The position numbers and the translations under genes are program-made. Of a stretch of DNA of 64,000 nucleotides, positions 51,701 through 58,612 are shown piece by piece (position 1 is the stretch's first letter; every line of letters starts with the position of its first letter). The stretch is from Knoellia locipacati (GTDB taxonomy: Bacteria; Actinomycetota; Actinomycetes; Actinomycetales; Dermatophilaceae), in NCBI RefSeq assembly GCF_007992835.1, contig NZ_BKBA01000009.1, positions 248,001 to 312,000 on the forward strand, read 5' to 3'. The notes below the pieces were generated by a model. It searched no databases. It was not told where the DNA came from and was given only the letters and a program-made list of their open reading frames with translations.

Positions 51701-52018
51701 CCGGGGGAGCGGTCCACGCTCCGGCTCGTCGGCGCCTCGCACGGCGGTGACGTCTCGACGGCGCTGCGCGTGACCTACACCGACGGCTCGGTGGCGGACG
51801 TCCCCGTCTCGCTCACCGACTGGGCTGCCGGGAGCGGACGCAACGGCAACACCGTCGCCATCGCCATGGACCACCGGATCCGCGCCGGCCAGGGCGTCGA
51901 CGGGCCGCCGGTGCAGCTGTTCGCGGCGTCGGGTGCGACGGACGGCAGCAAGCAGCTGCGGTCGGTCACCCTGCCGACCGACCCGCGGTTCGAGGTGTAC
52001 GCGCTCACTCTCCAGTGA
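48740..52018 (+). CDS. Secreted GH92 alpha-mannosidase
   Basis: 1092 residues. Signal peptide about 1-36. The GH92 domains (about 40-760) have VNPFVGTQDNGNTFPGPSAP, the catalytic-site segments NFSLWDTYRPQNQL and ANSETNIMTGDP, and GNDDLGTMSAWYVMSSWGLHP. A NEW3-type beta domain (about 805-905) and a C-terminal beta-sandwich (about 915-1092, perhaps carbohydrate-binding) follow. GH92 enzymes are Ca-dependent exo-alpha-mannosidases, usually acting on alpha-1,2 links of fungal mannan or N-glycans. AGGAG (48730-48734) sets the start. Confidence 0.95.
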   Translation: MRHRLARSLSLLPVAAALALTAPAVSGRTLPTAEAAAPLTSSVNPFVGTQDNGNTFPGPSAPFGMVQVSPDTGGEGGYDYSQSLIHGFSQTHLSGVGCPVVGELPVMPTTGAVTTTDSTAYRSGFTHDDEEATPGYYRVGLTKYDVDAELTATDRTGWQRYTFPEGKQANVLFNTAKANSTVFDSEIHVVGDRTIEGRIHNGNFCAGKDEHTIYFSAQFEKPFASFGTWSGSTRTPGARDASTKGGANGAWVTLPEGTTSSTLKVGLSYTGVAGARANLEAETKDSFDFDATRAALTQRWEKELGKARITGGTEPRRTAYYTALYHALLHPNLAEDVDGRYFGWDGKVHTSDGWTARQNFSLWDTYRPQNQLLEILAPDVARDSYLSVLAIGREGGWLPRWALANSETNIMTGDPVTPFLVEGWSKGFLAGHEKEAYALLRQNATERPPTDSQYNGRSGQHYYEKLGYIPFGLELGKDCDHKGGDNDCVHPASATLEYAAADASLAIMAKALGKKADAAMFDERGRSYRNLYDSQTGTFRPRLADGTWLDPYEPVAASHAFHEGGAYQYQWLVPQDPADLVELMGGRAATAERLDRFFAYDKLLTDPEGTVRTDWIEATYAYYSKPTYNPNNEPDLLAPYMYAWVREPAKTATVTRAAYTLFNPGPDGMTGNDDLGTMSAWYVMSSWGLHPPMSGANYFVVSSPQFERTDITVGRPETGTERQGGHLTITAPGVSDDRRYVQSLTVDGKKSTKSWVDWDALRSGGSIEHVVGETPSSWGTRPSDVPPSVSTSKGSKAVSLSMSVKPSPLVLAKGDTSGTFVVDLLGQAQKSLPVSVEVTAPAGWKATAASTSTVLKSNSVPASRSVPVTLTVPAGATGDHEVVVTASAPGVPDVVRTLPVRFQVPLACAGATTPCAVDLAGERNHDGTATVSASTEGNFDGGGWSFDAALLPAAGSWVHDGVTYAVPSPSGTAANFVEARGQTLLLPPGERSTLRLVGASHGGDVSTALRVTYTDGSVADVPVSLTDWAAGSGRNGNTVAIAMDHRIRAGQGVDGPPVQLFAASGATDGSKQLRSVTLPTDPRFEVYALTLQ

Positions 52019-52029
52019 CGTGAGGCACG

Positions 52030-52066
52030 GTGGCCTGCCCGGCGTGGACGACGCCGGGCAGGCCAC
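52030..52066 (+). terminator. Terminator of the GH92 gene
   Basis: 16-bp perfect stem (52030-52045 with 52051-52066) and a 5-nt loop, beginning 12 bp after the stop. There is no T-tract, as is common in high-GC actinobacteria. Confidence 0.8.
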
Positions 52067-52124
52067 TGCGCTGCGTGCCCCGAGGGGCGGGCGGTCCCTG
52101 CCACGTCGAGACCGTCCGCGCAGC

Positions 52125-52148
52125 GCTGCTGCAGCTTCCTGCAGCAGC
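52125..52148 (+). other. Hairpin with CTTC tetraloop between GH92 and the small secreted peptide
   Basis: GCTGCTGCAG and CTGCAGCAGC (52125-52134 and 52139-52148) form a perfect 10-bp stem. A second short stem GGCGGG-AAACT-CCCGCC follows at 52185-52201. They may be a backup terminator or part of the leader of the peptide gene; no promoter could be identified with confidence. Confidence 0.45.
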
Positions 52149-52284
52149 CGGGCGGCACCCGAGCCGATCGCGTTGGGTGGGTCCGGCGGGAAACTCCCGC
52201 CACGGACCTCGCCCCGGCGAGTGCCGCACGGAAGGCTCGGCCGCACACCGGCGTCCGGGTCGCACCACGTCAAAGGAGACACCC

Positions 52285-52416
52285 ATGCGCAACACCCGTC
52301 GTTACCTCGTTGGCCTCGCCGTCATGGCCGCCGTCGGCATCATCGGCGCCCAGGGAGCGCAGGCGGCCCCGCAGTACATGTGTGCCGGCAAGTCCTTCTG
52401 CAGCCCCACCAACTGA
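52285..52416 (+). CDS. Very small secreted peptide (43-residue precursor)
   Basis: The precursor has a clear signal peptide: basic MRNTRR, hydrophobic YLVGLAVMAAVGIIG, and the cleavage site AQA. Predicted mature product is the 16-residue APQYMCAGKSFCSPTN, with two cysteines that could close a CAGKSFC ring. AAAGGAGA (52272-52279) is a strong ribosome binding site, and a strong terminator follows 8 bp after the stop, so this is a stand-alone gene. There is no modifying enzyme next to it, and I recognise no family. It could be a signal peptide pheromone, a toxin-like peptide or a wall component. Confidence 0.7.
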   Translation: MRNTRRYLVGLAVMAAVGIIGAQGAQAAPQYMCAGKSFCSPTN

Positions 52417-52423
52417 CGTCCTG

Positions 52424-52453
52424 CGGCCCCGGGACCCTCGGGTCCCGGGGCCG
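52424..52453 (+). terminator. Strong GC terminator after the secreted peptide
   Basis: CGGCCCCGGGACCC (52424-52437) pairs perfectly with 52440-52453 across a 2-base gap (effectively a 4-base loop). It lies 8 bp after the peptide stop and isolates it from the SSB-like gene. Confidence 0.85.
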
Positions 52454-52641
52454 TGCCGTGTCCGGCGGGGCCCCGGCACCGGTCGTCGCCTGTCGTTGCC
52501 GGTCCGCCGCGGTTGTCCACAGGACGTGACGGCGCGGGTCCTCGTCCACAGCGTCGCCTTCGGAGGTGGCGACGCGGTGCCCCCGGATCCCATCCTGTTC
52601 GGGCGGGCGTCGGAGCCGCCGACCCCGGAGAGGGGACGGAC

Positions 52642-52995
52642 ATGCCAGCTCGAGCACGCAGTACTCCCGAGGAGGCCCCGGCGCAGGCCAGCGTCAACAG
52701 CGTCGAGCTCGCCGGGCGGGTGAGCGGGGAGCCGGAGTCGCGTGTGCTGCCCAGCGGTGACGACCTCGTCACGCTGCGACTCGTCGTCGCCCGCCCGGCG
52801 GGAGGTCCGGTCGACACGATCGACCTCGCCTGCTGGTCGCGTTCCGCCCGCCGGTCCGCGGCGCGGCTGACTGACGGCGACCACGTGCACGTCACGGGGG
52901 CACTGCGCCGACGGTTCTTCAGAACTCCCGGTGGCGCCGCGAGCCGCTACGAGGTCGAGGTGGCCACCCTGTCCCGTCGCCGGGTCAGTGCGTGA
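52642..52995 (+). CDS. Short single-stranded DNA-binding protein-like OB-fold protein
   Basis: 117 residues. ASVNSVELAGRVSGEPESRVLPSGDDLVTLRLVV and the later DTIDLACWSRSARRSAARLTDGDHVHVTGALRRRFF follow the SSB OB-fold order of strands. The acidic C-terminal tail of true SSB, needed for partner binding, is absent and the end is basic. It is therefore a paralogue rather than the replicative SSB. Its last 11 bp overlap the convergent exporter gene. Confidence 0.82.
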   Translation: MPARARSTPEEAPAQASVNSVELAGRVSGEPESRVLPSGDDLVTLRLVVARPAGGPVDTIDLACWSRSARRSAARLTDGDHVHVTGALRRRFFRTPGGAASRYEVEVATLSRRRVSA

Positions 52996-53299
52996 GCTTG
53001 AGCCCCACGACGCCGGCGACGATCATCCCGACGAGCAGGATCCGGACGAGTGATGCGGGCTCCTGACCGGTGGCCATGGCCCAGCCGACCGTGCCGACGG
53101 CACCGATCCCGACCCACACGGCATACGCCGTCCCGACCGGGAGGTCACGCATCGCGTACGCGAGACCGCCCATGCTCAGGACGAGGGCGACGCCGAAGGT
53201 GACCGTGGGCGCGAGCCTGGTGAAGCCCTCGGAACGGCCGAGGGCGGTCGCCCACACTGCTTCGAGGACACCGGAGAGGACGAGGACGAACCACGACAT
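52985..53299 (-). CDS. gdx: Guanidinium exporter (SMR family, SugE/Gdx)
   Basis: 104 residues, four membrane helices. Glu13 in GVLEAVWATALGRS is the conserved SMR proton/substrate site, and DLPVGTAYAVWVGIGAVGTV is the Gdx/SugE signature. The guanidine-III riboswitch directly upstream identifies guanidinium as the substrate. AGGAG (about 53309-53313) lies at the edge of the aptamer, suggesting control of translation. No guanidine carboxylase or hydrolase gene is adjacent, so export seems to be the response. Confidence 0.93.
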   Translation of the reverse strand: MSWFVLVLSGVLEAVWATALGRSEGFTRLAPTVTFGVALVLSMGGLAYAMRDLPVGTAYAVWVGIGAVGTVGWAMATGQEPASLVRILLVGMIVAGVVGLKLTH

Positions 53300-53313
53300 G
53301 ATGAACAGCTCCT

Positions 53314-53359
53314 GCGGGCCGTCTTGTCGCGTTGCCAGGTACGGCGCCCCTCGTCCGGG
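53314..53359 (-). promoter_or_regulatory. Guanidine-III riboswitch (ykkC-III)
   Basis: The minus strand reads CCGGACGAGG, then GCGCCGTACC, then about 10 variable bases, then ACAAGACGGC. These are the conserved blocks, in order and spacing, of the ykkC-III aptamer crystallised from Thermobifida. The pseudoknot between the GGCGCCGT strand and the 3' ACGGC is possible. The ribosome binding site of the exporter follows at once. Confidence 0.88.
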
Positions 53360-53438
53360 AGCCCGGAACCAGGCTCTGCCGTGAGCGTCTCACACGGGGG
53401 AGTGGGCGGCAAACCACCGACGACTCGGGTGTGCGGCG

Positions 53439-53900
53439 TCAGAGCTGCTTCTCGTAGTAGATCGCGAGCGGACCCTCGCCACGCCCCTCGTGGCAGTCGA
53501 ACCCGAACGACTCGTAGAGGTGACGCGCAGCCTCGTCGTCCTCGGAGGTGTTGAGGTCGACGTAGGTCGCGCCGCGGGTCCGGCAGTGGTCGAGGACGTC
53601 GGTGAGGAAGCGCCGACCGAGCCCCTGGTTGCGGGAGTCCGGTGCGACGTAGAGCTCTGCGACATAGGCCTCGGTCTCGTCGGCCCAGGTCGCGGTGCGG
53701 AAGCGCACGATCGCCAGGGCCACGGCGGGGTCGCCGGCGAGCAGGACGCTGGTGTCGCCCCCGTCGACGAGTCGGGCGAGGTGACCGGTCATCACGTCGA
53801 CGTCCGGCACCGGGTCGTCGTACTCACGGTTGAAGTCGGCGAACAGCACTGCTGCAGAACGGAACTCGTCACCGGTGCCAGCGAGCCGAGCCACGTCCAC
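53439..53900 (-). CDS. GNAT-family N-acetyltransferase
   Basis: 153 residues with the acetyl-CoA loop in YVAELYVAPDSRNQGLGRRFL (Q/RxxGxG/A) and a C-terminal YVDLNTSEDDEAARHLYESFGF, the usual GNAT motif B. Substrate unknown. TACGCT (53907-53912) lies 6 nt before GTG 53900, so I chose this start over GTG 53903 and the long upstream frame. Confidence 0.85.
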   Translation of the reverse strand: MDVARLAGTGDEFRSAAVLFADFNREYDDPVPDVDVMTGHLARLVDGGDTSVLLAGDPAVALAIVRFRTATWADETEAYVAELYVAPDSRNQGLGRRFLTDVLDHCRTRGATYVDLNTSEDDEAARHLYESFGFDCHEGRGEGPLAIYYEKQL

Positions 53901-53961
53901 CACCCGAGCGTAGCCGGGTGGTGGACCGCGTCCGTCGGGGAGACGGTGCAAGATCTGGGGT

Positions 53962-54405
53962 GTGAGCGACTCCTCGGTGAACGCAGACCGGTTGCGCGAC
54001 CTCGCGCTGCTGAGACGGGTGCGCGACCGCATGGACCGCGAGTTCCACCTGCCCCTCGACGTCGAGTCCCTCGCGCGCGACGTGCACATGTCCTCGGGCC
54101 ACCTGAGCCGGTCCTTCAGGGCTGCCTACGGGGAGTCGCCCTACAGCTATCTCATGACGCGTCGGATCGAGCGGGCGATGGCGCTCTTCCGTCGCGGCGA
54201 CCTCAACGTCACCGACGTCTGCTTCACGGTCGGCTTGTCGTCGCTCGGGACGTTCAGCACCCGGTTCACCGAGCTCGTGGGGATGTCGCCGAGCGCCTAC
54301 CGCCGGCGGGCCGAGCAGTCCGACGGCGAGCTGCCCTCGTGCGTCACCAAGGCCGTCACGCGACCGATCAGGAATCGAGAAGCACCGCAGCCGCCGTCGA
54401 ACTAA
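53962..54405 (+). CDS. AraC-family helix-turn-helix regulator (DNA-binding domain only)
   Basis: 147 residues containing the double HTH of AraC/XylS proteins: LDVESLARDVHMSSGHLSRSFRAAYGESPYSYL and ITD-like VTDVCFTVGLSSLGTFSTRFTELVGMSPSAYRR. There is no sensor domain. Its stop codon overlaps the -10 box of the VOC gene, a pairing repeatedly seen for AraC and glyoxalase-like genes, so it probably regulates that neighbour. Confidence 0.9.
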   Translation: MSDSSVNADRLRDLALLRRVRDRMDREFHLPLDVESLARDVHMSSGHLSRSFRAAYGESPYSYLMTRRIERAMALFRRGDLNVTDVCFTVGLSSLGTFSTRFTELVGMSPSAYRRRAEQSDGELPSCVTKAVTRPIRNREAPQPPSN

Positions 54406-54415
54406 CGTCGGCGGC

Positions 54416-54826
54416 ATGGACATCAGCATCCACCACACGTTCCTCCCGCACACCGACCCCGAGGCCTCCCTGGCCTTCTACCGCGACACCCTCGGCTTCG
54501 ACGTCCTCGCCGACGTCGGTCAGGGCGCGATGCGCTGGATCACCATCGCACCGGCGGGCAGCACGACGCCCTCGATCGTGCTCAACCCTCCGGCCGCCGA
54601 CCCCGGCATCACCGAGGAGGAGCGCACGACGATCGCCGAGATGATGGCCAAGGGCACCTTCGCCACGATCGTGCTCTCGACCCCCGACCTCGAGGGGACC
54701 TTCGACACGGTCCAGGCGAGCGGGGCCGAGGTGACGCAGGAGCCCACGGACCAGCCGTGGGGAGTGCGCGACTGCGCCTTCCGCGACCCCGCCGGCAACC
54801 ACGTGAGGATCAACCAGGCGTCGTGA
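54416..54826 (+). CDS. VOC (glyoxalase/bleomycin-resistance fold) protein
   Basis: 136 residues, two beta-alpha-beta-beta-beta units: HHTFLPHTDPEASLAFYRDTLGFDVL and IVLSTPDLEGTFDTVQASG to WGVRDCAFRDPAGNHVRINQ. The metal-site type and substrate are not evident. TAACGT (54403-54408), beginning with the TAA of the araC-like gene, is 7 nt before the ATG. The 3' end overlaps the convergent helR gene by 17 bp. Confidence 0.88.
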   Translation: MDISIHHTFLPHTDPEASLAFYRDTLGFDVLADVGQGAMRWITIAPAGSTTPSIVLNPPAADPGITEEERTTIAEMMAKGTFATIVLSTPDLEGTFDTVQASGAEVTQEPTDQPWGVRDCAFRDPAGNHVRINQAS

Positions 54827-56984
54827 GCACGACGAGCTGCTGGGTGGCCCGCGTCATCGCGACGTAGCGGTCGACGGCACCCCGGACGTCCGACGCCCGG
54901 CCCTCGTCACCCCACGTGTGCGGGTCGACAAGGACGACGAGGTCGAACTCGAGGCCCTTGGTGAGCTCGGGCGCGAGCGAGCGCACCCGTGGCATGGCGG
55001 CGAACGTCGGGTCGCCGACGACGCAGGCGACCCCCTCGGCGTGCTCGTCGAGCCACGCGTCGACCACCGAGTCGCACCGCGTGACCGCCTCGTGCCGCAC
55101 GGGGATGCCCGTGCTCCGGATCGACGTCGGCACGTTGGCGTCGGGCAGGGCCGCACGGATCACCGGAGCCGCCTGCGCCATGACCTCCTCGGGGGTGCGG
55201 TAGTTGATGCTCAACGACGCGAGCTCGACGTGGCTGAGCCCCACCCGCCGCAGCCGGTCCTCCCACGACTCCGGGAACCCCTCCCGGGCCTGCGCGCGAT
55301 CCCCGACGATCGTCAGGCTCCTCGACGGGCAGCGGGCGAGGAGCGTCTGCCACTCGGCGTCGGTGAGCTCCTGCGCCTCGTCGACGACGATGTGGGCGAA
55401 CGGTCCCGCGAGCGTCTCCGGCCCAGTACGCACCAGCGCCTCCTCGTCGACGAGGTTCTCGCGGATGTCCGGGTGACGCAGCATCGTCACGAGCCCCTCG
55501 CCGTCGTCGTCGGCCGCGATGAGGTCGTCGATGACCGTCGCCACCTGGTCGCGTTCGGCCTGTGCCGCGGCCAGCCGGCGACGCCGCCGGAGCGAGGCCT
55601 CGGGGTCGCCCAAGCGGCGTCGGGCGGCGTCGAGCAGCGGCAGGTCCGACACCGTCCACGCCGTGGGGTCCTCCCGTTGCAGGAGCCGCACCTCGTCCGG
55701 CGCGAGCCAGGGGGCACACCGCCGCAGGTAGGCCGGGACGGTCCAGAGGTCGCCGACGAGGTCGTCGGCGTCGAGCAGGGGCCAGGCCCGGGAGAAGGTC
55801 TCGACGAGCTCGGCGTCCTGGTGCAGGGTGCGCCGCAGCAGGTCGTCGGGAGCGTCCGCCTCCAGCTCGTCGTGCTTGTCCACGAGGATCGTGACGAGCT
55901 CCTCCCAGACCTCGTCGCGCCCGTCGTTGTGCGGCGTGCCCGGGGCCGGCGCGTCGAAGGCCACGGCCCAGTCGTCCGGATCGAGCCAGACGTCGGCCCA
56001 CGGCGTCTGCACCGTCATGCCGTCCCGCGGCGGCTCCTCGTAGAGCCGGACCGCCGGCTCGATGGCACCCACCATCATCGCCGTCGCCTTGAGCGCGGCC
56101 ACCGCGTCGTCGCACTCCGGCAGCGCCTCGGCCCCCTCGGACACGAGGTCACGCACCGTGCACGTGAGGACACCCTCCTCACCCAGGCTGGGCAGGACGC
56201 CCGAGACGTAGGACAGGTACGGCAGGTGCGGGCCGACGACGAGCACCCCGCCCCTGCGGTGCCCCAACCGGGGGTCGGAGTACAGCAGGTATGCCGTCCG
56301 GTGCAGTGCGACGACCGTCTTGCCGGTCCCCGGCCCGCCGTCGACGACGAGGGCGCCCTTCGAGCCCGCTCGGACGATGGCGTCCTGGTCGGCCTGGATC
56401 GTCCCGAGGACGTCCCGCATGTGCTCGGACCGGTTCGTCGCCAGGCTGGCGAGGAACGCCGACTGGTCGTCGAGGGCCGCGCGGCTCTCGAGCCCGTCCG
56501 GAGTGAACACCTCGTCCCAGTAGTCGGTGACCCGCCCTTTGCTCCAGCGGTAGCGGCGCCTGCTCTCCAGTCCCATGGGGTTGGCGTGCGTCGCGCCGAA
56601 GAAGGCCTCGGCCACGGGCGAGCGCCAGTCCACGAGCAGGACGTTGCCGTCCGCGTCGGTCAGTCCGAGACGGCCGACGTGGATCGGCTCGGGCTCGTCG
56701 GCGAGGACGATGCGGCCCAGGCACAGGTCCACGCCGTAGCGGCCGAGGGTGTGCAGGCGGCCGGTGAGGCGGTGGGTCTCGAGGTCTCGGTCCATCGCGG
56801 CCCGCCCCGCCCCGCCGGGTGCCCTGCGGCTGGCTCGAAGGCGCTCACGGAGCTCGGTCACGGTCTCGTCGAGGCTCTGCGAGATGGCGCGGAAGTGCCT
56901 CTCGTCAGCAGCGATCAGGGACGGTTCGGCCTTGGGGGAGAGGCGGTCGGGGAGGTCGAAAAAGCTGGTGGTCGTGGGGGTCAC
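54810..56984 (-). CDS. helR: RNA polymerase recycling motor ATPase HelR (HelD-like)
   Basis: 724 residues of superfamily 1 fold that lacks the full helicase set. The N-terminal coiled-coil arm (about 25-75) is expected to enter the secondary channel of RNA polymerase. Walker A is GGPGTGKT (about 215-222), followed by a long HelD-specific insertion, and motif II is VVDEAQELTD (about 533). Motif VI is YVAMTRATQQLVVL. HelR displaces rifamycins from RNA polymerase in Streptomyces. GTG 56984 follows GGAG, and the upstream frame is improbable. A rifamycin-associated element lies 58-78 bp upstream, which supports HelR over ordinary HelD. Confidence 0.85.
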   Translation of the reverse strand: MTPTTTSFFDLPDRLSPKAEPSLIAADERHFRAISQSLDETVTELRERLRASRRAPGGAGRAAMDRDLETHRLTGRLHTLGRYGVDLCLGRIVLADEPEPIHVGRLGLTDADGNVLLVDWRSPVAEAFFGATHANPMGLESRRRYRWSKGRVTDYWDEVFTPDGLESRAALDDQSAFLASLATNRSEHMRDVLGTIQADQDAIVRAGSKGALVVDGGPGTGKTVVALHRTAYLLYSDPRLGHRRGGVLVVGPHLPYLSYVSGVLPSLGEEGVLTCTVRDLVSEGAEALPECDDAVAALKATAMMVGAIEPAVRLYEEPPRDGMTVQTPWADVWLDPDDWAVAFDAPAPGTPHNDGRDEVWEELVTILVDKHDELEADAPDDLLRRTLHQDAELVETFSRAWPLLDADDLVGDLWTVPAYLRRCAPWLAPDEVRLLQREDPTAWTVSDLPLLDAARRRLGDPEASLRRRRRLAAAQAERDQVATVIDDLIAADDDGEGLVTMLRHPDIRENLVDEEALVRTGPETLAGPFAHIVVDEAQELTDAEWQTLLARCPSRSLTIVGDRAQAREGFPESWEDRLRRVGLSHVELASLSINYRTPEEVMAQAAPVIRAALPDANVPTSIRSTGIPVRHEAVTRCDSVVDAWLDEHAEGVACVVGDPTFAAMPRVRSLAPELTKGLEFDLVVLVDPHTWGDEGRASDVRGAVDRYVAMTRATQQLVVLTTPG

Positions 56985-57041
56985 GCGGCGCTCCGATCGG
57001 CCGGGACGTCCGGCCACGACCGTCAATTCTGGACACGAGCA

Positions 57042-57062
57042 GCCGCTTGCCACAAGGCCCCC
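57042..57062 (-). promoter_or_regulatory. Rifamycin-associated element (RAE) upstream of helR
   Basis: The minus strand reads GGGGGCCTTGTGGCAAGCGG here. The core CTTGTGGCAAG differs by one base from the RAE core CTTGCGGCAAG, the imperfect inverted repeat found before rifamycin-inactivation and helR genes. TATAGC (57068-57073, minus strand) just upstream is a likely -10 box. Confidence 0.75.
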
Positions 57063-57084
57063 TGTGCGCTATACCTTGGAAGTG

Positions 57085-57106
57085 GAAGGACGCCTCGGCG
57101 TCCTTC
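57085..57106. terminator. Hairpin between the VOC gene and the helR promoter
   Basis: GAAGGACGCC and GGCGTCCTTC pair perfectly (57085-57094 and 57097-57106). It stands between two minus-strand genes, after the stop of the VOC gene at 57170 and before the helR promoter, so it probably stops read-through. Confidence 0.65.
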
Positions 57107-57169
57107 TTCTGTTGCGGCACACCGGGTTCGGGCTCCATCGAGTCCGTTCGACGCCGGGGGAGCGGCCTG

Positions 57170-57889
57170 TCAGAGCGTGAGGATGCGGAACTCGTTGCCG
57201 TCGGGGTCGGTGAGCACGGCGGCACCCTCGGCCCCCGTCGGGCGCGTCTGCACGGTGGCGCCCAGCGAGACGAGACGGTCCACCTCGGCACCGAGGTCGT
57301 CGGCGGGTGGGACCTCGAGCTCGAGGTGCATCCGGTCCCGGCCCAGCCGCGGCATCAGCGGTGGACCGCTCCAGGTGATCTTCGAACCCCCAGCGGGCGA
57401 CTGGATCGCGGTCTCCTCGTCCTGGTCCCAGACGAGCGGCCAGCCGAGCACCTCGCTCCAGAAGTAGCCCACCGCCTGCGACCCGTCGCAGTTCACCGCA
57501 CCGATGACGCCGGTGTCTGCGAGGAAGGAGTTCCCGGGCTCGATGACGCAGAGCTCGTTGCCCTCGGGGTCGGCGAGGACGACGTGGCCGTCGTCCGGCG
57601 TCTGACCGATGTCGATGTGCCGGCCCCCGAGGTCGAGCGCTCGCGCGACCGTTGCCGACATCTCCTCGTCCGAGGCGCTCGTGAGGTCGAGGTGGATCCG
57701 GTTCTGGTCGAGCTTGGGAGTGTCCGCGGCGCGGAACGCGATCCGGTATGCCGTCCCGTCGTGGGGGAGCGCCACCACCTCCCCGGACAGGTGTTCGACC
57801 AGCTCCCAACCGAGCACCCCGGCCCAGAAGCGGCCCACCCGGCTCGGGTCGTGCGCCTCGATGTTGATGCCGTGGAACCTTGAGGTCAT
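57170..57889 (-). CDS. Tandem VOC-domain protein
   Basis: 239 residues made of two similar glyoxalase-fold domains (about 1-115 and 120-239). Each carries the FW(A/S)GVLGW motif (VGRFWAGVLGWELV, VGYFWSEVLGWPLV) and ends with a DPEGNELCV or DPDGNEFRIL strand. Likely an antibiotic-binding or small-molecule enzyme; function not known. TACGGT (57896-57901) is 6 nt before the ATG. Confidence 0.88.
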   Translation of the reverse strand: MTSRFHGINIEAHDPSRVGRFWAGVLGWELVEHLSGEVVALPHDGTAYRIAFRAADTPKLDQNRIHLDLTSASDEEMSATVARALDLGGRHIDIGQTPDDGHVVLADPEGNELCVIEPGNSFLADTGVIGAVNCDGSQAVGYFWSEVLGWPLVWDQDEETAIQSPAGGSKITWSGPPLMPRLGRDRMHLELEVPPADDLGAEVDRLVSLGATVQTRPTGAEGAAVLTDPDGNEFRILTL

Positions 57890-57977
57890 GGAGCCACCGT
57901 AGGGACGGCTGCGACGGCGCCGCAACGCAGTTCTCTCCGGGTCCCGCGCCGCCGGAGGTCACGTCTAGGGTCGAGCC

Positions 57978-58004
57978 ATGCTCGAGGGTGCGTGGCGTCG
58001 ATGA
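57978..58004 (+). CDS. Possible eight-codon leader ORF
   Basis: TAGGGT (57966-57971) lies 6 nt before ATG 57978, the spacing of a leaderless start. That frame encodes only MLEGAWRR, and its TGA overlaps the ATG of the next gene (ATGA). Translation of the leader could couple to, or control, the immunity-like gene. It is also possible that GTG 57992 is the real start. Confidence 0.35.
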   Translation: MLEGAWRR

Positions 58005-58516
58005 TCCTGCCGGGGACGCGAGATCCACGGTTCACGACGATCCGTCGTGGCGGGACGCTCACCGACGACGACCACCGGCTGCTGGCGCTCTGGGCCGCAG
58101 ACTGCGCCGAACACGTGCTCGAGCTGTTCGAGTCCGACCAGCCTGACGACCGGCGTCCACGCACGGCCATCGACGGCATCCGGGCGTGGGCCCGCGGTGA
58201 GGTCGCGATGATGGACGCCCGGGCGCTGGGTGGGCACGCCATGGGAGCAGCGCGGCCGATCGGCGGAGCCGCCAGGAACGCGGCCTACGCGGCGGGTCAG
58301 GCCGGATGCGTGGCCCACGTGGCGGCACACGAGCTGGGCGCCGCGGCATACGCCATCAAGGCGGTGCGCGAGACGGCTCCGGGCGACACAGGTCTCGAGC
58401 TCGGACGACGGGAGTGTGCGTGGCAGCGCGAGCAGCTGCCGGAGCGCATCCGCGAGCTCGTGCTCGACGACCAGCGTCTGCGCAACGACCTCTGCTGGGG
58501 CGTCTTCACCGTGTGA
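58001..58516 (+). CDS. Imm5-like putative immunity protein
   Basis: 171 residues, alpha-helical and alanine-rich in the middle (NAAYAAGQAGCVAHVAAHELGAAAYAIKAV, about 92-120), with PDDRRPRTAIDGIRAWARGE and RELVLDDQRLRNDLCWGVF. This matches the Imm5-like family predicted to neutralise contact-dependent or secreted toxins. No toxin gene is adjacent. The preceding regions show a leaderless promoter and a short overlapping leader. Confidence 0.65.
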   Translation: MILPGTRDPRFTTIRRGGTLTDDDHRLLALWAADCAEHVLELFESDQPDDRRPRTAIDGIRAWARGEVAMMDARALGGHAMGAARPIGGAARNAAYAAGQAGCVAHVAAHELGAAAYAIKAVRETAPGDTGLELGRRECAWQREQLPERIRELVLDDQRLRNDLCWGVFTV

Positions 58517-58532
58517 GAGCACCCCCTCTCGC

Positions 58533-58582
58533 ACCTCATGAATTACGCCGATAATCAACATTATGTCAAGTAGACGTCAGGG
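58533..58582. other. AT-rich patch between convergent genes
   Basis: About 50 bp of roughly 60 percent A+T in a genome of about 72 percent GC. The minus strand contains a perfect TTGACA followed, 17 bp on, by GTAATT, which could make a promoter firing back across the immunity-like gene. No ORF is associated. It may also be a terminator region or remnant. Confidence 0.4.
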
Positions 58583-58612
58583 AAGCGCCCACGGAACCTC
58601 CCCCTCACCGCC

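Noticed and set aside
54810-56984. Ordinary UvrD/Rep DNA helicase
   Set aside because: The long HelD-type insertion, N-terminal coiled arm and upstream RAE favour an RNA polymerase-acting HelR.
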